DNA of 64,000 bases from Lactiplantibacillus garii (GTDB lineage: Bacteria > Bacillota > Bacilli > Lactobacillales > Lactobacillaceae). Under the pieces are notes generated by a model. The model did no database searches. It saw only the letters and a program-made list of their open reading frames with translations, and had not been told where the DNA came from. The position numbers and the translations under genes were made by a program. Below, one piece after another: positions 15,887-25,693 of the stretch; within the stretch, counting starts at the first letter, position 1; every line of letters begins with the position of its first letter. Location: the NCBI RefSeq assembly GCF_003885105.1, contig NZ_QWZQ01000011.1, positions 1 to 64,000 on the forward strand. Direction: 5' to 3'.

Positions 15887-17656
15887 CTAAGCCCTCAATC
15901 GATCGTATAAGCGATAAACGTGGTAACTCATTTTACCGTGTTCTTTGTAGTACCAATTATACTTAAACTCTTGGATAGCCTGGTGGTAAGCGTCGTGATT
16001 CCAGCCACAAGTTGAAATAACTGAAGCTTTCTTACCACTACCGTTAGAAACAACCATGGTGTGCCCAGCACCTCCAGTTGCATCGCCCCAAATCACAATG
16101 TCACCCCACTTAGGTGCATAAGCCTTAGCCGTCTTAGCGTTTCCGTTAGCGGCGTTAAAGTACCCATTGCGCAATAACCACGGTCGAATTGAGATGGTGT
16201 TGTAGCCACCGTAACGCATGTTTTCAGCAGCGGGACGACTAGCACCCGCTTTCCAAACGGCCTGGGTCATTGAACCAGAGCAGTCCGCCGTTCCATCTCT
16301 TCCCGTCCGTGAACCGAGCATTGAATACGTAATTTTGCCTCGCCGCTTCAGGAACCAACTGATAACCCGGTTAGAGAAGCTTCTCAAAACACCCTTACTA
16401 CCAAAGTAATAGGAACGGGTTTTAATCCGGTGCCAACCAATAAACCGACTGCCAGTTTTACGACTAAAATAGTACATGTGGTGACGCAGCTGTTGCCAAC
16501 CGTGAACCATGTGACCCTTTTTATTATAATAAACCGTCTTCTTCGTGCGCTTAGTTGCCTTCACTTTATGAAAACCGGTCTCCATCGCACCACTCTTTTT
16601 GTTGAACAGGTACCAATACTTTTTAATGTGGTGTTGATTGTACAACATCCGGCCTTTCTTGTTATAGTAAACGGTCTTTTTCTTCTTACCAGAAGCCTTT
16701 ACTTTATGGAAACCAGTTTCCATGGCACCGGTCTTCTTATTGAATAAATACCAGTGTTTTTTAATTTTGTGCTGGTTGTACAGCATCCAGCCTTTTTTAT
16801 TGTAGTAGACTGTTTTTTTCTTTTTACCAGAAACCTTCACTTTATGGAAGCCAGTTTCCATCGCGCCACTAGCCGCGTTAAACAAATACCAATGTTTCTT
16901 GATTTTATGCTGGTTGTACACCATCCAACCCTTTTTATTGTAGTAGACCTTTTTGGGCTTATTATGATCCCCATTAACGGTTTGAAACCCCGTTTGCATG
17001 ATACCGGTACCCGGGTCAAACAAGTACCAATGGGACTCAATGTCTCGCTGACCACTAGCGCGTTCCGCGGTCGTCGGATCATAATAATAAGTATTAGCTG
17101 ACTCATCCGTATAAAATCCAGTAACGTTTTGCTGCGTTGCATTATCAAATAAATAAGTCTTCCCGTTTTCTACTTTGGTCTGCTTTCCCGTAGTTACGGG
17201 TGCCGCGCTGCTAGCAGATTGATCATCCACAGCGACGGCTGGCGCTGCCAATCGTCGTTGAGCCTGACTCGTCGGAGTTACTGCAGATGCTGCTTCAGAC
17301 TGGTTGGAACTAGCCGTTTGCGCCGGCACCGCTGCACTAGTTGACTGACTATCAGAACTCGTTGCCGCGGTAGATTGTTGATCCACAGCAACGGTAGCTG
17401 ACGTCGCCGTAGCACTGGACGCCGACACCGCATGTTCTTCATCCTGACTAGGATCTTCCTGACTACTGTTCGATGAACTGGCATCCCCTGCAGCCGAGCT
17501 AGTGCTAACCGCAGTAGTCGTTACTGGTTTAGCCGTTTCATCAGCCTGAACAATCTTTGACTGCAACAAAACAACTGAACAAACTGATAACATTGTTAGG
17601 CTCGGTAATAAGCCTAACGTACACCCCTTATGTAACTTATCCATTAAAATTCCCAC
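15887..17656 (-). CDS. Secreted peptidoglycan amidohydrolase with wall-binding repeats
   Basis: A 589-residue exported protein. Residues 1-38 form a signal peptide ending near VQA-DE. Residues 40-160 are a Ser/Ala/Thr-rich linker. About 165-425 are aromatic cell-wall-binding repeats, with four 46-residue units at 222-405. From about 432 there is a catalytic domain resembling phage-type amidase (Amidase_5, NlpC/P60-like), with candidate Cys459 in TADCSGS and His532 in GAGHTMVV, plus WGDIVIWG. It probably cleaves peptidoglycan cross-peptides. GTG at 17656 has AAAAGGA 6 bases upstream; ATG at 17644 is the alternative start. It has its own promoter and terminator, is flanked by AT-rich DNA, and splits the usual topA-trmFO neighbours, suggesting later insertion. 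Confidence 0.85.
   Translation of the reverse strand: MGILMDKLHKGCTLGLLPSLTMLSVCSVVLLQSKIVQADETAKPVTTTAVSTSSAAGDASSSNSSQEDPSQDEEHAVSASSATATSATVAVDQQSTAATSSDSQSTSAAVPAQTASSNQSEAASAVTPTSQAQRRLAAPAVAVDDQSASSAAPVTTGKQTKVENGKTYLFDNATQQNVTGFYTDESANTYYYDPTTAERASGQRDIESHWYLFDPGTGIMQTGFQTVNGDHNKPKKVYYNKKGWMVYNQHKIKKHWYLFNAASGAMETGFHKVKVSGKKKKTVYYNKKGWMLYNQHKIKKHWYLFNKKTGAMETGFHKVKASGKKKKTVYYNKKGRMLYNQHHIKKYWYLFNKKSGAMETGFHKVKATKRTKKTVYYNKKGHMVHGWQQLRHHMYYFSRKTGSRFIGWHRIKTRSYYFGSKGVLRSFSNRVISWFLKRRGKITYSMLGSRTGRDGTADCSGSMTQAVWKAGASRPAAENMRYGGYNTISIRPWLLRNGYFNAANGNAKTAKAYAPKWGDIVIWGDATGGAGHTMVVSNGSGKKASVISTCGWNHDAYHQAIQEFKYNWYYKEHGKMSYHVYRLYDRLRA
16442..16993 (-). repeat. Four 138-base tandem repeats in the amidase gene
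   Basis: Four 46-codon units encode TGFxKV...VYYNKKGxM...HWYLFNxxxGAME. The middle two are the most alike and the last is divergent. They encode aromatic wall-binding modules. Such repeats commonly change in number by recombination. Confidence 0.85.
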
Positions 17657-17717
17657 CAGAATTCCTTTTGTTTTATTAGAATAAATAATTAATTTAATTA
17701 AATATAATAATATAATT

Positions 17718-17746
17718 ATTCTATCATCGCTTTAAACGATTAACAA
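17718..17746 (-). promoter_or_regulatory. Candidate promoter of the secreted amidase gene
   Basis: TTGTTA (17746-17741), 17 bases, then TAGAAT (17723-17718) on the minus strand, followed by a very AT-rich leader to the start codon. Confidence 0.5.
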
Positions 17747-17780
17747 GCTCATCTATTGAGAATTTAAACGGCTGGCTCAA

Positions 17781-17822
17781 TAAAAAGGACCAAGCTACGT
17801 TAGTATCGTAGCTTGGTCCCTT
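17781..17822 (-). terminator. Intrinsic terminator of topA
   Basis: A 12-bp perfect stem (GGACCAAGCTAC / GTAGCTTGGTCC) is followed by TTTTTATT on the minus strand. It separates topA from the downstream amidase gene. Confidence 0.9.
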
Positions 17823-17835
17823 AACTGTAGACAAT

Positions 17836-19998
17836 TTATTTTTGAACGTTTTCTGAGTAGTCGCCGTTTGGACATAGCACTTGTTTGCCACCCTTGACCT
17901 TCTTTTCGACCAAGTAATGACCATCCTTCGGGCAATCCCGCCCAATCGGCTTATCCCAAGAAACAAAGTCACAATCGGGGAAGCGCGAACAGCCGTAAAA
18001 TAACCGGTTCTTCTTGGACTTCCGTTCAATCACTTGCCCCTGTTTACACTGCGGGCAAACGACCCCAATTTCCTTGACGATTGGCTTGGTATTGCGACAA
18101 TCCGGGAAGCGCGAGCAGGCGTAAAACTTACCGTAACGGCCCATTTTAATGACCATCGGGGCCCCACAGATATCGCAGTCGAAGCCGGCCAGTTCGTCTT
18201 TGATCTGGATCTTCTCCATCCCTTCTTCGGCCTTTTCAACTTCCTTAGAAAACGGCTTGTAGAAGGAATCAACCACTTCGACCCAATTTTCCTTACCGGC
18301 TTCGGTCGCGTCTAACTGTTCTTCTAAGTTAGCCGTAAAATCGACGTTGACGACGTCCGGGAAGTATTCCTGGATGATATCGTTGACGATTTCGCCCAGC
18401 TCCGTCGGGACAAGCCGGCGGGATTCAAGCTTCACGTAGTAGCGCCGCTGAATCGTATCCAACGTTGGCGCGTACGTGGATGGACGCCCCACGCCGTTTT
18501 CTTCCAGTGCCTTGATCAAGTTGGCTTCGGAATAACGGGCCGGTGGCTGAGTGAAATGTTGTTGCGGGTCGGTCTTACTTAACTTAACGACGTCGCCTTC
18601 ATTCAAGTCCGGTAAAACGTTGTTCTTTTCGGTCTTATCATAAATCTTAGTAAACCCGGCGAACTTAGTCTTCGAACCGTTAGCCCGGAACTGGACGTCG
18701 TTTTGATCGATTGTGACCGCCATCGTGTCCAAAATTTCGGGGGTCATCTGACTCGCTACGAACCGGGACCAGATCAATTGGTATAACCGGAACTGGTCCC
18801 GGTTTAAATACTCCTTAATGCTGGCGGGTGTCCGAAAAACGGAGGACGGCCGAATTGCTTCGTGGGCGTCCTGGGCGCCTTCTGGTAACTTTCCCTTGAC
18901 CGGTTTAGTTGCCGCGTATTCGGCCCCGTATTCTTTGTGTAAAAACTGGGACGCTTCGTGCTTGGCAATCGACGAGATCCGGGTCGAGTCGGTCCGCATA
19001 TAGGTGATCAGCCCAACGTTACCGTCTTTTCCCACGTTGATACCTTCGTACAACTGTTGCGCGGCCATCATGGTTTTACGCGTCCGGAAGTTTAACTTAC
19101 GGTTCGCGTCCTGTTGCATGGTGGAAGTCGTAAACGGCGGTGCCGGGAAGCGTTTACGTTCCTTTTTGACCACTTTGGTGATATCAAAATCCCCGTTACG
19201 GTCCAGTTGCTTAAGCACCTTTTGCACGGCGGCGTTGTCGTCTAGCGGCATCTTTTTGCCGTGGGTGCCGTAAAAGTTCGCCATGAACTTCGAACGGCCC
19301 TTTTTAAACTCACTTTCGATCGTCCAGTACTCTTGGGGAACGAAGGCCTTGATCTCATTTTCACGCTGAATGATCAAATCCAGTGCAATTGATTGGACCC
19401 GCCCAGCGGACAAGCCCTTCTTAACCTTTTTCCAGAGTAACGGACTAATCGAATACCCCACCAGCCGGTCGAGAATTCGCCGGGCCTGTTGAGCGTCAAC
19501 TAAGTCCATGTCGATCGAACGGGGTTCTTTAAAGGCGTTTTTAACGGTGTCCTTGGTAATTTCGTTAAAGACGACCCGGTTCTTATCCTTCGGGTCCAGT
19601 CCTAGCAAGTAGGACAAGTGCCACGCGATGGCTTCCCCTTCACGGTCGGGGTCAGATGCGAGGTAAACGGCTTTAGCCTTCTTAGCTTCTTTACGCAGGC
19701 CCTTGATAACGTCACCCTTACCTCGAATCGAGATGTAGTGGGGTTCGTAGTCGTTTTCAACGTCGACTCCCATCTTACTTTTCGGTAAATCCCGGATGTG
19801 ACCGAGACTGGCGACGACCTTGTAGGAACGGCCCAGGTACTTTTCAATGGTTTTCGCTTTGGAAGGTGATTCCACGATCACCAATTTTTTTGCAGTGGAT
19901 CGCGTTTTACGTTTAGGTGTTGCTTTGGCTTTGGTTGTCTTTTTAGCCGCGGGCTTACGTTTTGCCGCCGGCTTAGCTTTGGTTGTACTAGCAGCCAC
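17836..19998 (-). CDS. topA: DNA topoisomerase I
   Basis: Relaxes negative supercoils. The 720 residues start with a 37-residue Lys/Ala/Thr-rich tail, followed by the TOPRIM domain ([16 protein letters not shown]), the catalytic Tyr region [12 protein letters not shown], and C-terminal zinc ribbons. Two ribbons have complete cysteine pairs (CDICG...CSRFPDC and CPQC...CSRFPDC); the third (DCPKDGHY...CPNGDYS) is incomplete. The start is GTG at 19998, 8 bases after AAGGAG. It follows dprA in the order rbgA-rnhB-dprA-topA and ends at a strong terminator. An imperfect palindrome (about 20021-20042) lies just upstream. Confidence 0.96.
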   Translation of the reverse strand: MAASTTKAKPAAKRKPAAKKTTKAKATPKRKTRSTAKKLVIVESPSKAKTIEKYLGRSYKVVASLGHIRDLPKSKMGVDVENDYEPHYISIRGKGDVIKGLRKEAKKAKAVYLASDPDREGEAIAWHLSYLLGLDPKDKNRVVFNEITKDTVKNAFKEPRSIDMDLVDAQQARRILDRLVGYSISPLLWKKVKKGLSAGRVQSIALDLIIQRENEIKAFVPQEYWTIESEFKKGRSKFMANFYGTHGKKMPLDDNAAVQKVLKQLDRNGDFDITKVVKKERKRFPAPPFTTSTMQQDANRKLNFRTRKTMMAAQQLYEGINVGKDGNVGLITYMRTDSTRISSIAKHEASQFLHKEYGAEYAATKPVKGKLPEGAQDAHEAIRPSSVFRTPASIKEYLNRDQFRLYQLIWSRFVASQMTPEILDTMAVTIDQNDVQFRANGSKTKFAGFTKIYDKTEKNNVLPDLNEGDVVKLSKTDPQQHFTQPPARYSEANLIKALEENGVGRPSTYAPTLDTIQRRYYVKLESRRLVPTELGEIVNDIIQEYFPDVVNVDFTANLEEQLDATEAGKENWVEVVDSFYKPFSKEVEKAEEGMEKIQIKDELAGFDCDICGAPMVIKMGRYGKFYACSRFPDCRNTKPIVKEIGVVCPQCKQGQVIERKSKKNRLFYGCSRFPDCDFVSWDKPIGRDCPKDGHYLVEKKVKGGKQVLCPNGDYSENVQK

Positions 19999-20086
19999 TA
20001 GATCAGCTCCTTACACTTTTGATCATAAATATTATGGATCAGGTTCTGACAAATCCATGTAATCATATTTCAAAAGTTTCAGCTTG

Positions 20087-20953
20087 TCAAATTATCGGTA
20101 AAAACTCTTCTATTATATGCCGAGAATTTAGCACCGGTTTGGCTCCTGCGGCAATCAGTTGATTACAACCAACCGACAACGGTGCGTCAATTGGTCCGGG
20201 GACCGCCAGCACGTTACGGCCGTTTTGTAACGCTAAGTTGGCCGTGATTAAGCTGCCGGAACGCTCGCGAGCTTCCACGACCAGGAGCGTCTGGCACAGC
20301 CCGGCAATGATCCGGTTGCGTTCCGGAAAGCGAAAGCGCGCGGGCCCGGTTCCCAGCGGATACTCGCTCATTAATAAACCAGCCTTACTAACTTGTGCTT
20401 GCAAATCGGCGTGCACTTTAGGATACGCCCGGTCCAAACCGGTCCCGATGACCGCAATCGTTGGTAACCCACAAGCTAAAGCCGTTTGGTGCGCGTAACC
20501 GTCCGTGCCGGCAGCCAAGCCACTAACGATCGTTAACTGCTCGGTCGCAAGCGGCGTCAGTAGCCGGGTCACACAACGCAGCGCGTACGGCGTCGCCTGC
20601 CGTGCACCAACCACCGCCAGTTTGCGCCCCGCTAGCAACGCCCGGTTGCCCTTTAAAAATAGGACGATGGGCGGGTGAAAGCCCTCCAGCAATCCCAACG
20701 GATAATCGGCATCCACGATCGTTAGGACGTCTAAGGCCGCGTGACGGGTGCACCGCCGGGCAAATTCGGCGCTTTGCCAGTCGGCCAAAAAAATTGCCAT
20801 GTGGCGGTGATCAAGCTGGGCTAAAGTTCCCAAAAGGCCCGCATCCGTGACCACCACGTGTTGGTGCACGCAGTGTTTTAAGATGCGGGTAATCGCCCGG
20901 TAACTAAAACCGTGGACGAGGGTCAAACGAATTAATAGGCTCCGTAATTGCAT
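20087..20953 (-). CDS. dprA: DNA-processing protein DprA
   Basis: Loads RecA on incoming single-stranded DNA during transformation. The 288 residues have a short N-terminal helical region and the DprA Rossmann-like domain, with VVGARQATPYA, SGLAAGTDGYAHQTAL, the conserved RFRFPERNRIIAGL and EARERSGSLITANLA. The ATG at 20953 follows AAAGGGA at 9 bases; a GTG nine bases upstream sits against that site. Its presence alone does not show that the strain is competent, because dprA is kept widely in non-competent lactobacilli. Confidence 0.93.
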   Translation of the reverse strand: MQLRSLLIRLTLVHGFSYRAITRILKHCVHQHVVVTDAGLLGTLAQLDHRHMAIFLADWQSAEFARRCTRHAALDVLTIVDADYPLGLLEGFHPPIVLFLKGNRALLAGRKLAVVGARQATPYALRCVTRLLTPLATEQLTIVSGLAAGTDGYAHQTALACGLPTIAVIGTGLDRAYPKVHADLQAQVSKAGLLMSEYPLGTGPARFRFPERNRIIAGLCQTLLVVEARERSGSLITANLALQNGRNVLAVPGPIDAPLSVGCNQLIAAGAKPVLNSRHIIEEFLPII

Positions 20954-20987
20954 AAACTTCACTCCCTTTATTTAGGAAGCTCCGCAA

Positions 20988-21755
20988 TTACCGCCGAATT
21001 GCGTTTTGGACCGGTGAAAACGACCGCCGGTGAATCGGGGTCACGCCGAGTTGTTGCAAACCGGCCAAGTGTTTGGCCGTACCGTAACCCATGTTATCGG
21101 CAAAGTCGTAACCGGGATAAACTTGGGCGTAAGTCGCCATCAAGTGGTCCCGGGCAACCTTTGCCACGATACTGGCCGCCGAAATACTGGCACTCTTAGC
21201 GTCCCCCTTAATTAAACGGGTCTGCGGGATCGGCACCGGAATCTGCATGGCGTCAACTAGTAACCGGGTCGGTTGCACGCTCAAATTATTGACCGCTTGC
21301 GCCATGGCCACCCGGGTTGCTTCGTAAATGTTGAGCTGGTCAATTTGTTGGGGACTCGCCACGCCCAAGCTAACCGCGACGGCCTCTTCCAAAATTTTAG
21401 GCATCAGTTCCGCCCGCTTTTTAGCCGTTAACTGCTTAGAGTCGTTGACTTCTAACAAATCAAAGTCTTGCGGTAACACCACCGCGGCCGTCACGACTGG
21501 CCCGGCGAGCGGGCCGCGCCCCACTTCGTCGATCCCGGTAACGTATTGGCCACCGTGGGCCCAAAAGTCCCGTTCTAACTGCATGTGCCGGTTAAAGCGC
21601 GCTGTCAGTGCGGCGACTTTTTCCCGTTGCTTTAAGTAGCGCCGGTACACCTGTTGAACGCCCTTCCGTTCATCCGTTAAAGCGGCTGCCAAGACGGCGT
21701 CACTAGGATGATTGGCTAACAACCGCTTAAAATCGGCAATCGTGTACTCAGGCAT
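20988..21755 (-). CDS. rnhB: Ribonuclease HII
   Basis: Removes ribonucleotides embedded in DNA and RNA of RNA-DNA hybrids. The protein has about 255 residues. The acidic site begins in [14 protein letters not shown] (Asp-Glu), with a further Asp in [28 protein letters not shown] is also present. The gene overlaps the end of rbgA. Two starts are possible, ATG at 21764 and ATG at 21755 (MPEYTIADF); GGGG about 9 bases before the latter favours it slightly. dprA follows after 34 bases. Confidence 0.94.
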   Translation of the reverse strand: MPEYTIADFKRLLANHPSDAVLAAALTDERKGVQQVYRRYLKQREKVAALTARFNRHMQLERDFWAHGGQYVTGIDEVGRGPLAGPVVTAAVVLPQDFDLLEVNDSKQLTAKKRAELMPKILEEAVAVSLGVASPQQIDQLNIYEATRVAMAQAVNNLSVQPTRLLVDAMQIPVPIPQTRLIKGDAKSASISAASIVAKVARDHLMATYAQVYPGYDFADNMGYGTAKHLAGLQQLGVTPIHRRSFSPVQNAIRR

Positions 21756-22602
21756 CGGCACCATCCCCGGTCAAGTCAAGCGTAAAGCGACCCAGTCGGC
21801 CCTTACGAATATCTAACAAAAAGGCCACGCAGAAACGTTCCCAGTCGTCACGCATGCCGGCGTTCTTAGTCATGGCGACTAGCAAGTCCGGATTTTCTAA
21901 TGCCAATTGCGCTTCCGTTAATTTGTAACGTTCGATCAACCGATTCGCGTAGTGGTGCTTAAAAAAGTCTAAGGCGTAGAGTGCCACGTCGTCGTTCGGG
22001 TAAATATTTTCCTTAATGGCCCCGGTGACGGCTAACTTTGTCCCCACGACCTGGTCTTCAAACTTCGGCCAAAGGATTCCGGGTGTGTCAAGTAATTCCA
22101 ATTTATTGGAGGCCTTCAGCCACTGCTGACCCTTGGTAACTCCGGGCCGGTCGCCCACCTTGGCAATCTTTTTGTTAACGATGTGATTCAGCAGGGTCGA
22201 TTTACCGACGTTGGGGATGCCAACACAGACCGCGCGAATTGGCCGGTTCGTGATCCCGCGAGCCGCAATTTTAGCTAACTTATCCGCCAGCATTTCACTA
22301 GCCGCCGTCGTAATTTGTTTGGCGGTGGTGCGGTTTCGTGAATCGACCGCGATGGCCGTTTGCCCCTGAGCTTCGTAGTGTGCGACCCAGTCGGCCGTTT
22401 TTTGCGGGTCGGCCAAGTCCTTTTTTGTCATAATGAGTAAATGCGGTTTTTGTTGAATGACTTTTTCAATATCCGGATTACGGGAGGCCTCGGGAATGCG
22501 GGCGTCCACGAGTTCAAAGACAATGTCTACGAGGTGTAAGTTGTCTTGAATTTGGTGGATTGCCTTGGCCATGTGCCCGGGATACCATTGAATGTTTGCC
22601 AT
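21748..22602 (-). CDS. rbgA: Ribosome biogenesis GTPase RbgA
   Basis: A GTPase required late in 50S subunit assembly. The 284 residues show the circularly permuted order of GTPase motifs: G4 (TKKDLAD) comes before G1 ([12 protein letters not shown]) and G3 (DTPGI), followed by a C-terminal RNA-binding domain. The N-terminal [10 protein letters not shown] is diagnostic of the family. GAAAGGA precedes the ATG. It is first in rbgA-rnhB-dprA-topA. Confidence 0.96.
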   Translation of the reverse strand: MANIQWYPGHMAKAIHQIQDNLHLVDIVFELVDARIPEASRNPDIEKVIQQKPHLLIMTKKDLADPQKTADWVAHYEAQGQTAIAVDSRNRTTAKQITTAASEMLADKLAKIAARGITNRPIRAVCVGIPNVGKSTLLNHIVNKKIAKVGDRPGVTKGQQWLKASNKLELLDTPGILWPKFEDQVVGTKLAVTGAIKENIYPNDDVALYALDFFKHHYANRLIERYKLTEAQLALENPDLLVAMTKNAGMRDDWERFCVAFLLDIRKGRLGRFTLDLTGDGADA

Positions 22603-22694
22603 AAATAAATCTTCCTTTCACCCGTTACGGGAGACGTTCGTTAAAACACTGTTTCCATCATACCGGCAAATGACTAAAAACACCAGCACGACCG

Positions 22695-23180
22695 CTAGTT
22701 AACGTCTTTTTCAAAGTAAATCACGGTCATCCCCGGTTGGATAACGGTTTGTTTTCCCAAAATTTGGTGATAACCCAGCTTCGTGTACAGGTGCACTAGT
22801 TTGGTTTCCTGGGCAATCGTGTCGACGTGCCAAGTGTGCACGTTTGGGTAACGACCTTCGATTTGACTTAACGCGGCCGCGGCCAAGTGGTGCTCCTGAA
22901 AGGACGGCAAAATTAATAACGGTGAAATGCGGGCTTGTTTTGGCGCTTCACCCGTGATGACCCGGATCAGTCCCACCACCGTCGCCCCGGTTAAAATTGA
23001 CCAGTAAGTACTCCCGGGTCGGACCACCTTGGCCGCCACGCTCGTCGCCGTTTCACAGTACGGATTCGTTGCCGTATCGCGGTAACGGGCGTACAGGTCG
23101 GCAAAGCTCTGGTGATACATCACTAAAATCTCGGCAACGTCGGCTGCCGTTAACTTTTTAAACTGGACGTTCGGTAACAT
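22695..23180 (-). CDS. GNAT-family N-acetyltransferase
   Basis: A 161-residue protein with a GNAT-like fold. FKKLTAADVAEILVMYHQSF begins strand 1 and helix 1, a central GLIRVITGE strand follows, then ISPLLILPSFQEHHLAAAAL in place of a classic Q/RxxGxG/A loop, and KLVHLYTKLGYHQ near the C-terminus. The substrate is unknown. The ATG at 23180 follows AAAGGGA at 9 bases; nine upstream codons are rejected. A terminator separates it from ctpA upstream, and rbgA begins 92 bases downstream. Confidence 0.75.
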   Translation of the reverse strand: MLPNVQFKKLTAADVAEILVMYHQSFADLYARYRDTATNPYCETATSVAAKVVRPGSTYWSILTGATVVGLIRVITGEAPKQARISPLLILPSFQEHHLAAAALSQIEGRYPNVHTWHVDTIAQETKLVHLYTKLGYHQILGKQTVIQPGMTVIYFEKDVN

Positions 23181-23212
23181 CCAACCACTTCCCTTTACGT
23201 CGATCATAGTCT

Positions 23213-23243
23213 AAAAAACACCCAACGGTAACCCGCTGAGTGT
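23213..23243 (-). terminator. Intrinsic terminator of the CtpA gene
   Basis: An 11-bp stem (ACACTCAGCGG / CCGTTGGGTGT on the minus strand, two wobble pairs) is followed by six T. Confidence 0.85.
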
Positions 23244-23254
23244 CTTTCGTTAAA

Positions 23255-24760
23255 CTATTTTGTATTTTTGATCAATTTCATGGCCGCGTCGTACGCTTTG
23301 TCATTATCACTGATCTTAGTGGCTAGTTCAGTTTCAACCTTGGCCAGCGTCTTTTTATCAACTTTCCCAGTGGCCGTTAACTTCGCGTGCTTCTGGTAAG
23401 CCTTGACCGCCGTAGTCGTGGTCGTCCCAAAGTAACCGTTAGCGGTCCCTTTGAAGTACCCCAAGGCTTGCAAGTACTTCTGGAACGTCTTGACATTTTC
23501 GTTGACCTTGTCCGCCTGCAAATCACTTAACTTGCTGACGATCGTCAAACTGGCGTAACTCGGTTCAGCCGCCTTAACGTCCGGTGTTAAGCCCTTCTTG
23601 TTGATCCAAGTACCGTTAGGCGTTAACCACTTGGCCACCGTGATCTTCATTTCGGTCTTATCACTAAACGAAGTGACCGTTTGAACGGTCCCCTTGCCGT
23701 ACGACTGGGAACCGACCAGCTTAACCCCGGCCGACTGGTGCAGCGCCGCCGAGAAGATTTCCGCCGCCGAAGCACTCCCACCGTCAATTAACACGGTCGT
23801 CGGTTTGGTTTCTTTGAACCCGCCATCGTATTTCTTGCCGGCCACGTATTTTTCAGCGGAACCGTCGCGTGCTTGGACCTGCATGATGGTTTTGCCGTCC
23901 TTAATGAAGTACGAAGCCATCTTTAAAGCCGCCGTCATTAACCCGCCCGGATTGCCGCGCATGTCGATGACCAGCTTCTTGGCACCCTTTTTGTCGAGCG
24001 CCTTTAACGCGGTCTTAAATTCCTTCGCCGTGTTGGTTGAGAAGGTCGAGACGGTAATGTAACCAATCTTTTGACTGCCGCCAACCAATTTGTAATCAAC
24101 GGTCGTTACCGGGATCTTCGCCCGCTTTAACGTCACGTTAAAGGTCGAAGTCCCACGCTGAATGGTCAAATTGACCCGCGTGCCAACCTTACCGCGCATC
24201 ATGTTGACTGCTTCGGTCAGGGTCTTGCCGGCGACCGACTTACCGTTGACCGCTTTAATCACGTCCTTCGGCTTTAAACCGGCCTTCTTAGCGGGCGTGC
24301 CAGCAATCGGCGAAATGATCTGCAGGTAACTGCCCGACTTCTGAACCTGCGCCCCGATGCCGGAAAACGAACTGTCAATCGTGTCGTTTAAGCTTTCAGT
24401 TTCGCTCTTATCCATGTATTCGGAGAACTTATCGCCCAATGAATTAACCATCCCGTTGATCGCACCGTTGGCCAGTTTATTGGCGTTGACCGGCTGGTAA
24501 TAGTTATCACTAATGGTCTCGTATACCGACTGGATCTTTTTCATGGCACTGTTAGTCTGTTGCATACTGCTAAGTTGCTGACTAACCGCGCGACCGATGA
24601 ACCAGTACGTCCCACCGACCCCGACGCCTAGCGCCACGACAATTGAAATAATGTAGGTCCATAGACCAACGCGCCGTTTAGGGTGCTTCGGTTTATTCTT
24701 CAGGTGCGGATTAGTTTTGGGTGCGTCCGTCTCCTGGTGCTGCTTTGGTTCCTCTGGCAT
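23255..24760 (-). CDS. S41 C-terminal processing peptidase (CtpA-like)
   Basis: A membrane-anchored serine protease acting outside the cell membrane. The 501 residues contain a Lys-rich cytoplasmic start, one transmembrane segment (about 33-55), a PDZ domain (GIGAQVQKSG, AGLKPKDVIKAVNG), the S41 catalytic domain with Ser in DGGSASAAEIF and Lys in SYGKGTVQ, and a C-terminal peptidoglycan-binding domain (YFGTTTTTAVKAYQ). The length and order match Bacillus CtpB-type proteases. It is followed by its terminator and preceded by yozE, ypmS and the SGNH gene. Confidence 0.93.
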   Translation of the reverse strand: MPEEPKQHQETDAPKTNPHLKNKPKHPKRRVGLWTYIISIVVALGVGVGGTYWFIGRAVSQQLSSMQQTNSAMKKIQSVYETISDNYYQPVNANKLANGAINGMVNSLGDKFSEYMDKSETESLNDTIDSSFSGIGAQVQKSGSYLQIISPIAGTPAKKAGLKPKDVIKAVNGKSVAGKTLTEAVNMMRGKVGTRVNLTIQRGTSTFNVTLKRAKIPVTTVDYKLVGGSQKIGYITVSTFSTNTAKEFKTALKALDKKGAKKLVIDMRGNPGGLMTAALKMASYFIKDGKTIMQVQARDGSAEKYVAGKKYDGGFKETKPTTVLIDGGSASAAEIFSAALHQSAGVKLVGSQSYGKGTVQTVTSFSDKTEMKITVAKWLTPNGTWINKKGLTPDVKAAEPSYASLTIVSKLSDLQADKVNENVKTFQKYLQALGYFKGTANGYFGTTTTTAVKAYQKHAKLTATGKVDKKTLAKVETELATKISDNDKAYDAAMKLIKNTK

Positions 24761-24790
24761 GCCGAACTTCCTCTTTCCTACGAATTAAAT

Positions 24791-25012
24791 TTAAGCTTCA
24801 CTGGCTAAATACGCCTGCCACGCGTCGTCAAAGATCGTCATCCCGGGCAAGTAACCCGCGTTAAGTTCTAAATACTGTGAAACTTCGTGAAAATCCTTAC
24901 TCTGCTTAGGAAACGACTGGTCGAAAAAGGCGTTATTGGCGAATTCGGCTAACGGCGCGGTACTGTCCGGATTCCGCTGCGTCATTAAATACTGATAAAA
25001 CGTTTTGTGCAT
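24791..25012 (-). CDS. YozE (UPF0346) family protein, paralog 2
   Basis: A 73-residue protein, [15 protein letters not shown]..., with the typical YozE pattern: [26 protein letters not shown], then DDAWQAYLA. The family has a SAM-like fold and no established function. It lies 9 bases after ypmS, as in Bacillus-type neighbourhoods, and is more canonical than the paralog at 1216-1416. Confidence 0.9.
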   Translation of the reverse strand: MHKTFYQYLMTQRNPDSTAPLAEFANNAFFDQSFPKQSKDFHEVSQYLELNAGYLPGMTIFDDAWQAYLASEA

Positions 25013-25021
25013 AGTTCACCC

Positions 25022-25681
25022 CTAATTACTGCTACTGCTTGGAATGTGCATTTCAAACTTAAAGCTGTTGTTCTTCAAATCAACTTTATCCACACTATAC
25101 CGCACATCGTGTTTGCCGACCAATTTATTCAAGTATAAATTGATGGTCTTATTCTTGGCGCTTAAACTGACCCAGCTTGGAATCTTGTAATTATTATTGA
25201 TGTAATTGATCACAAAACTAATCGGGATCGACATCGTCCCCACCGATAACTTGGTTGCTTTGAGCGAGATGTTCCCGTTATCGATCACGCTTGGTTGCAT
25301 CGTGATCACAAACGACACGTTTTGCCCAAGCACCTTCGTCGTCCCGAGTAAGTAGGCGGCGTCTTCCCGGACGACAAAGCGGTACTTCAAGTCCTGACCC
25401 TTTTGCAAGTCGGCCAAGTAGTAACTGGCTAAGGCGTTCAGTTGTTGCCGGTTCATTTCAATGGGAACGCTCGCCGCGTCCGTGTTACTAGTCTTCGTTA
25501 GCGTCGTGGCTTCGCTTGGTGACCGGAAAATCTGGGTCCCGACGTAGGCCCCGGTCCCAACGACCAGGGCAATCAAAACGATGGCGACCCATTTCCAAGC
25601 GTTAAATGGCCCGCTTGGTCGGGGAGTTTTAAGTTTCGTTTTTGCATCCGTTACTTTTTTACTGCGTTGCGCTTCCCGCAT
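25022..25681 (-). CDS. YpmS family membrane-anchored protein
   Basis: A 219-residue protein of the YpmS family (DUF2140). A basic N-terminus is followed by one transmembrane segment (about 30-50) and an extracytoplasmic domain with the family pattern (PIEMNRQQLNALASYYL, NISLKATKLSVGTMSIPISFVINYI). The function is not established. It lies 12 bases after the SGNH hydrolase gene and 9 before yozE. The ypmR-ypmS order is conserved with Bacillus, which suggests a joint envelope role. AAGGAGG precedes the ATG. Confidence 0.88.
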   Translation of the reverse strand: MREAQRSKKVTDAKTKLKTPRPSGPFNAWKWVAIVLIALVVGTGAYVGTQIFRSPSEATTLTKTSNTDAASVPIEMNRQQLNALASYYLADLQKGQDLKYRFVVREDAAYLLGTTKVLGQNVSFVITMQPSVIDNGNISLKATKLSVGTMSIPISFVINYINNNYKIPSWVSLSAKNKTINLYLNKLVGKHDVRYSVDKVDLKNNSFKFEMHIPSSSSN

Positions 25682-25693
25682 GCCATTACCTCC

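Noticed and set aside
16442-16993. Regular repeats as a possible CRISPR array
   Set aside because: They are in-frame 138-base protein repeats with no short direct repeat and unique spacer pattern, and no cas genes are near.
20021-20042. Imperfect palindrome upstream of topA as an operator
   Set aside because: The sequence is AT-rich with several mismatches and no clear promoter could be aligned with it, so it is only mentioned under topA.
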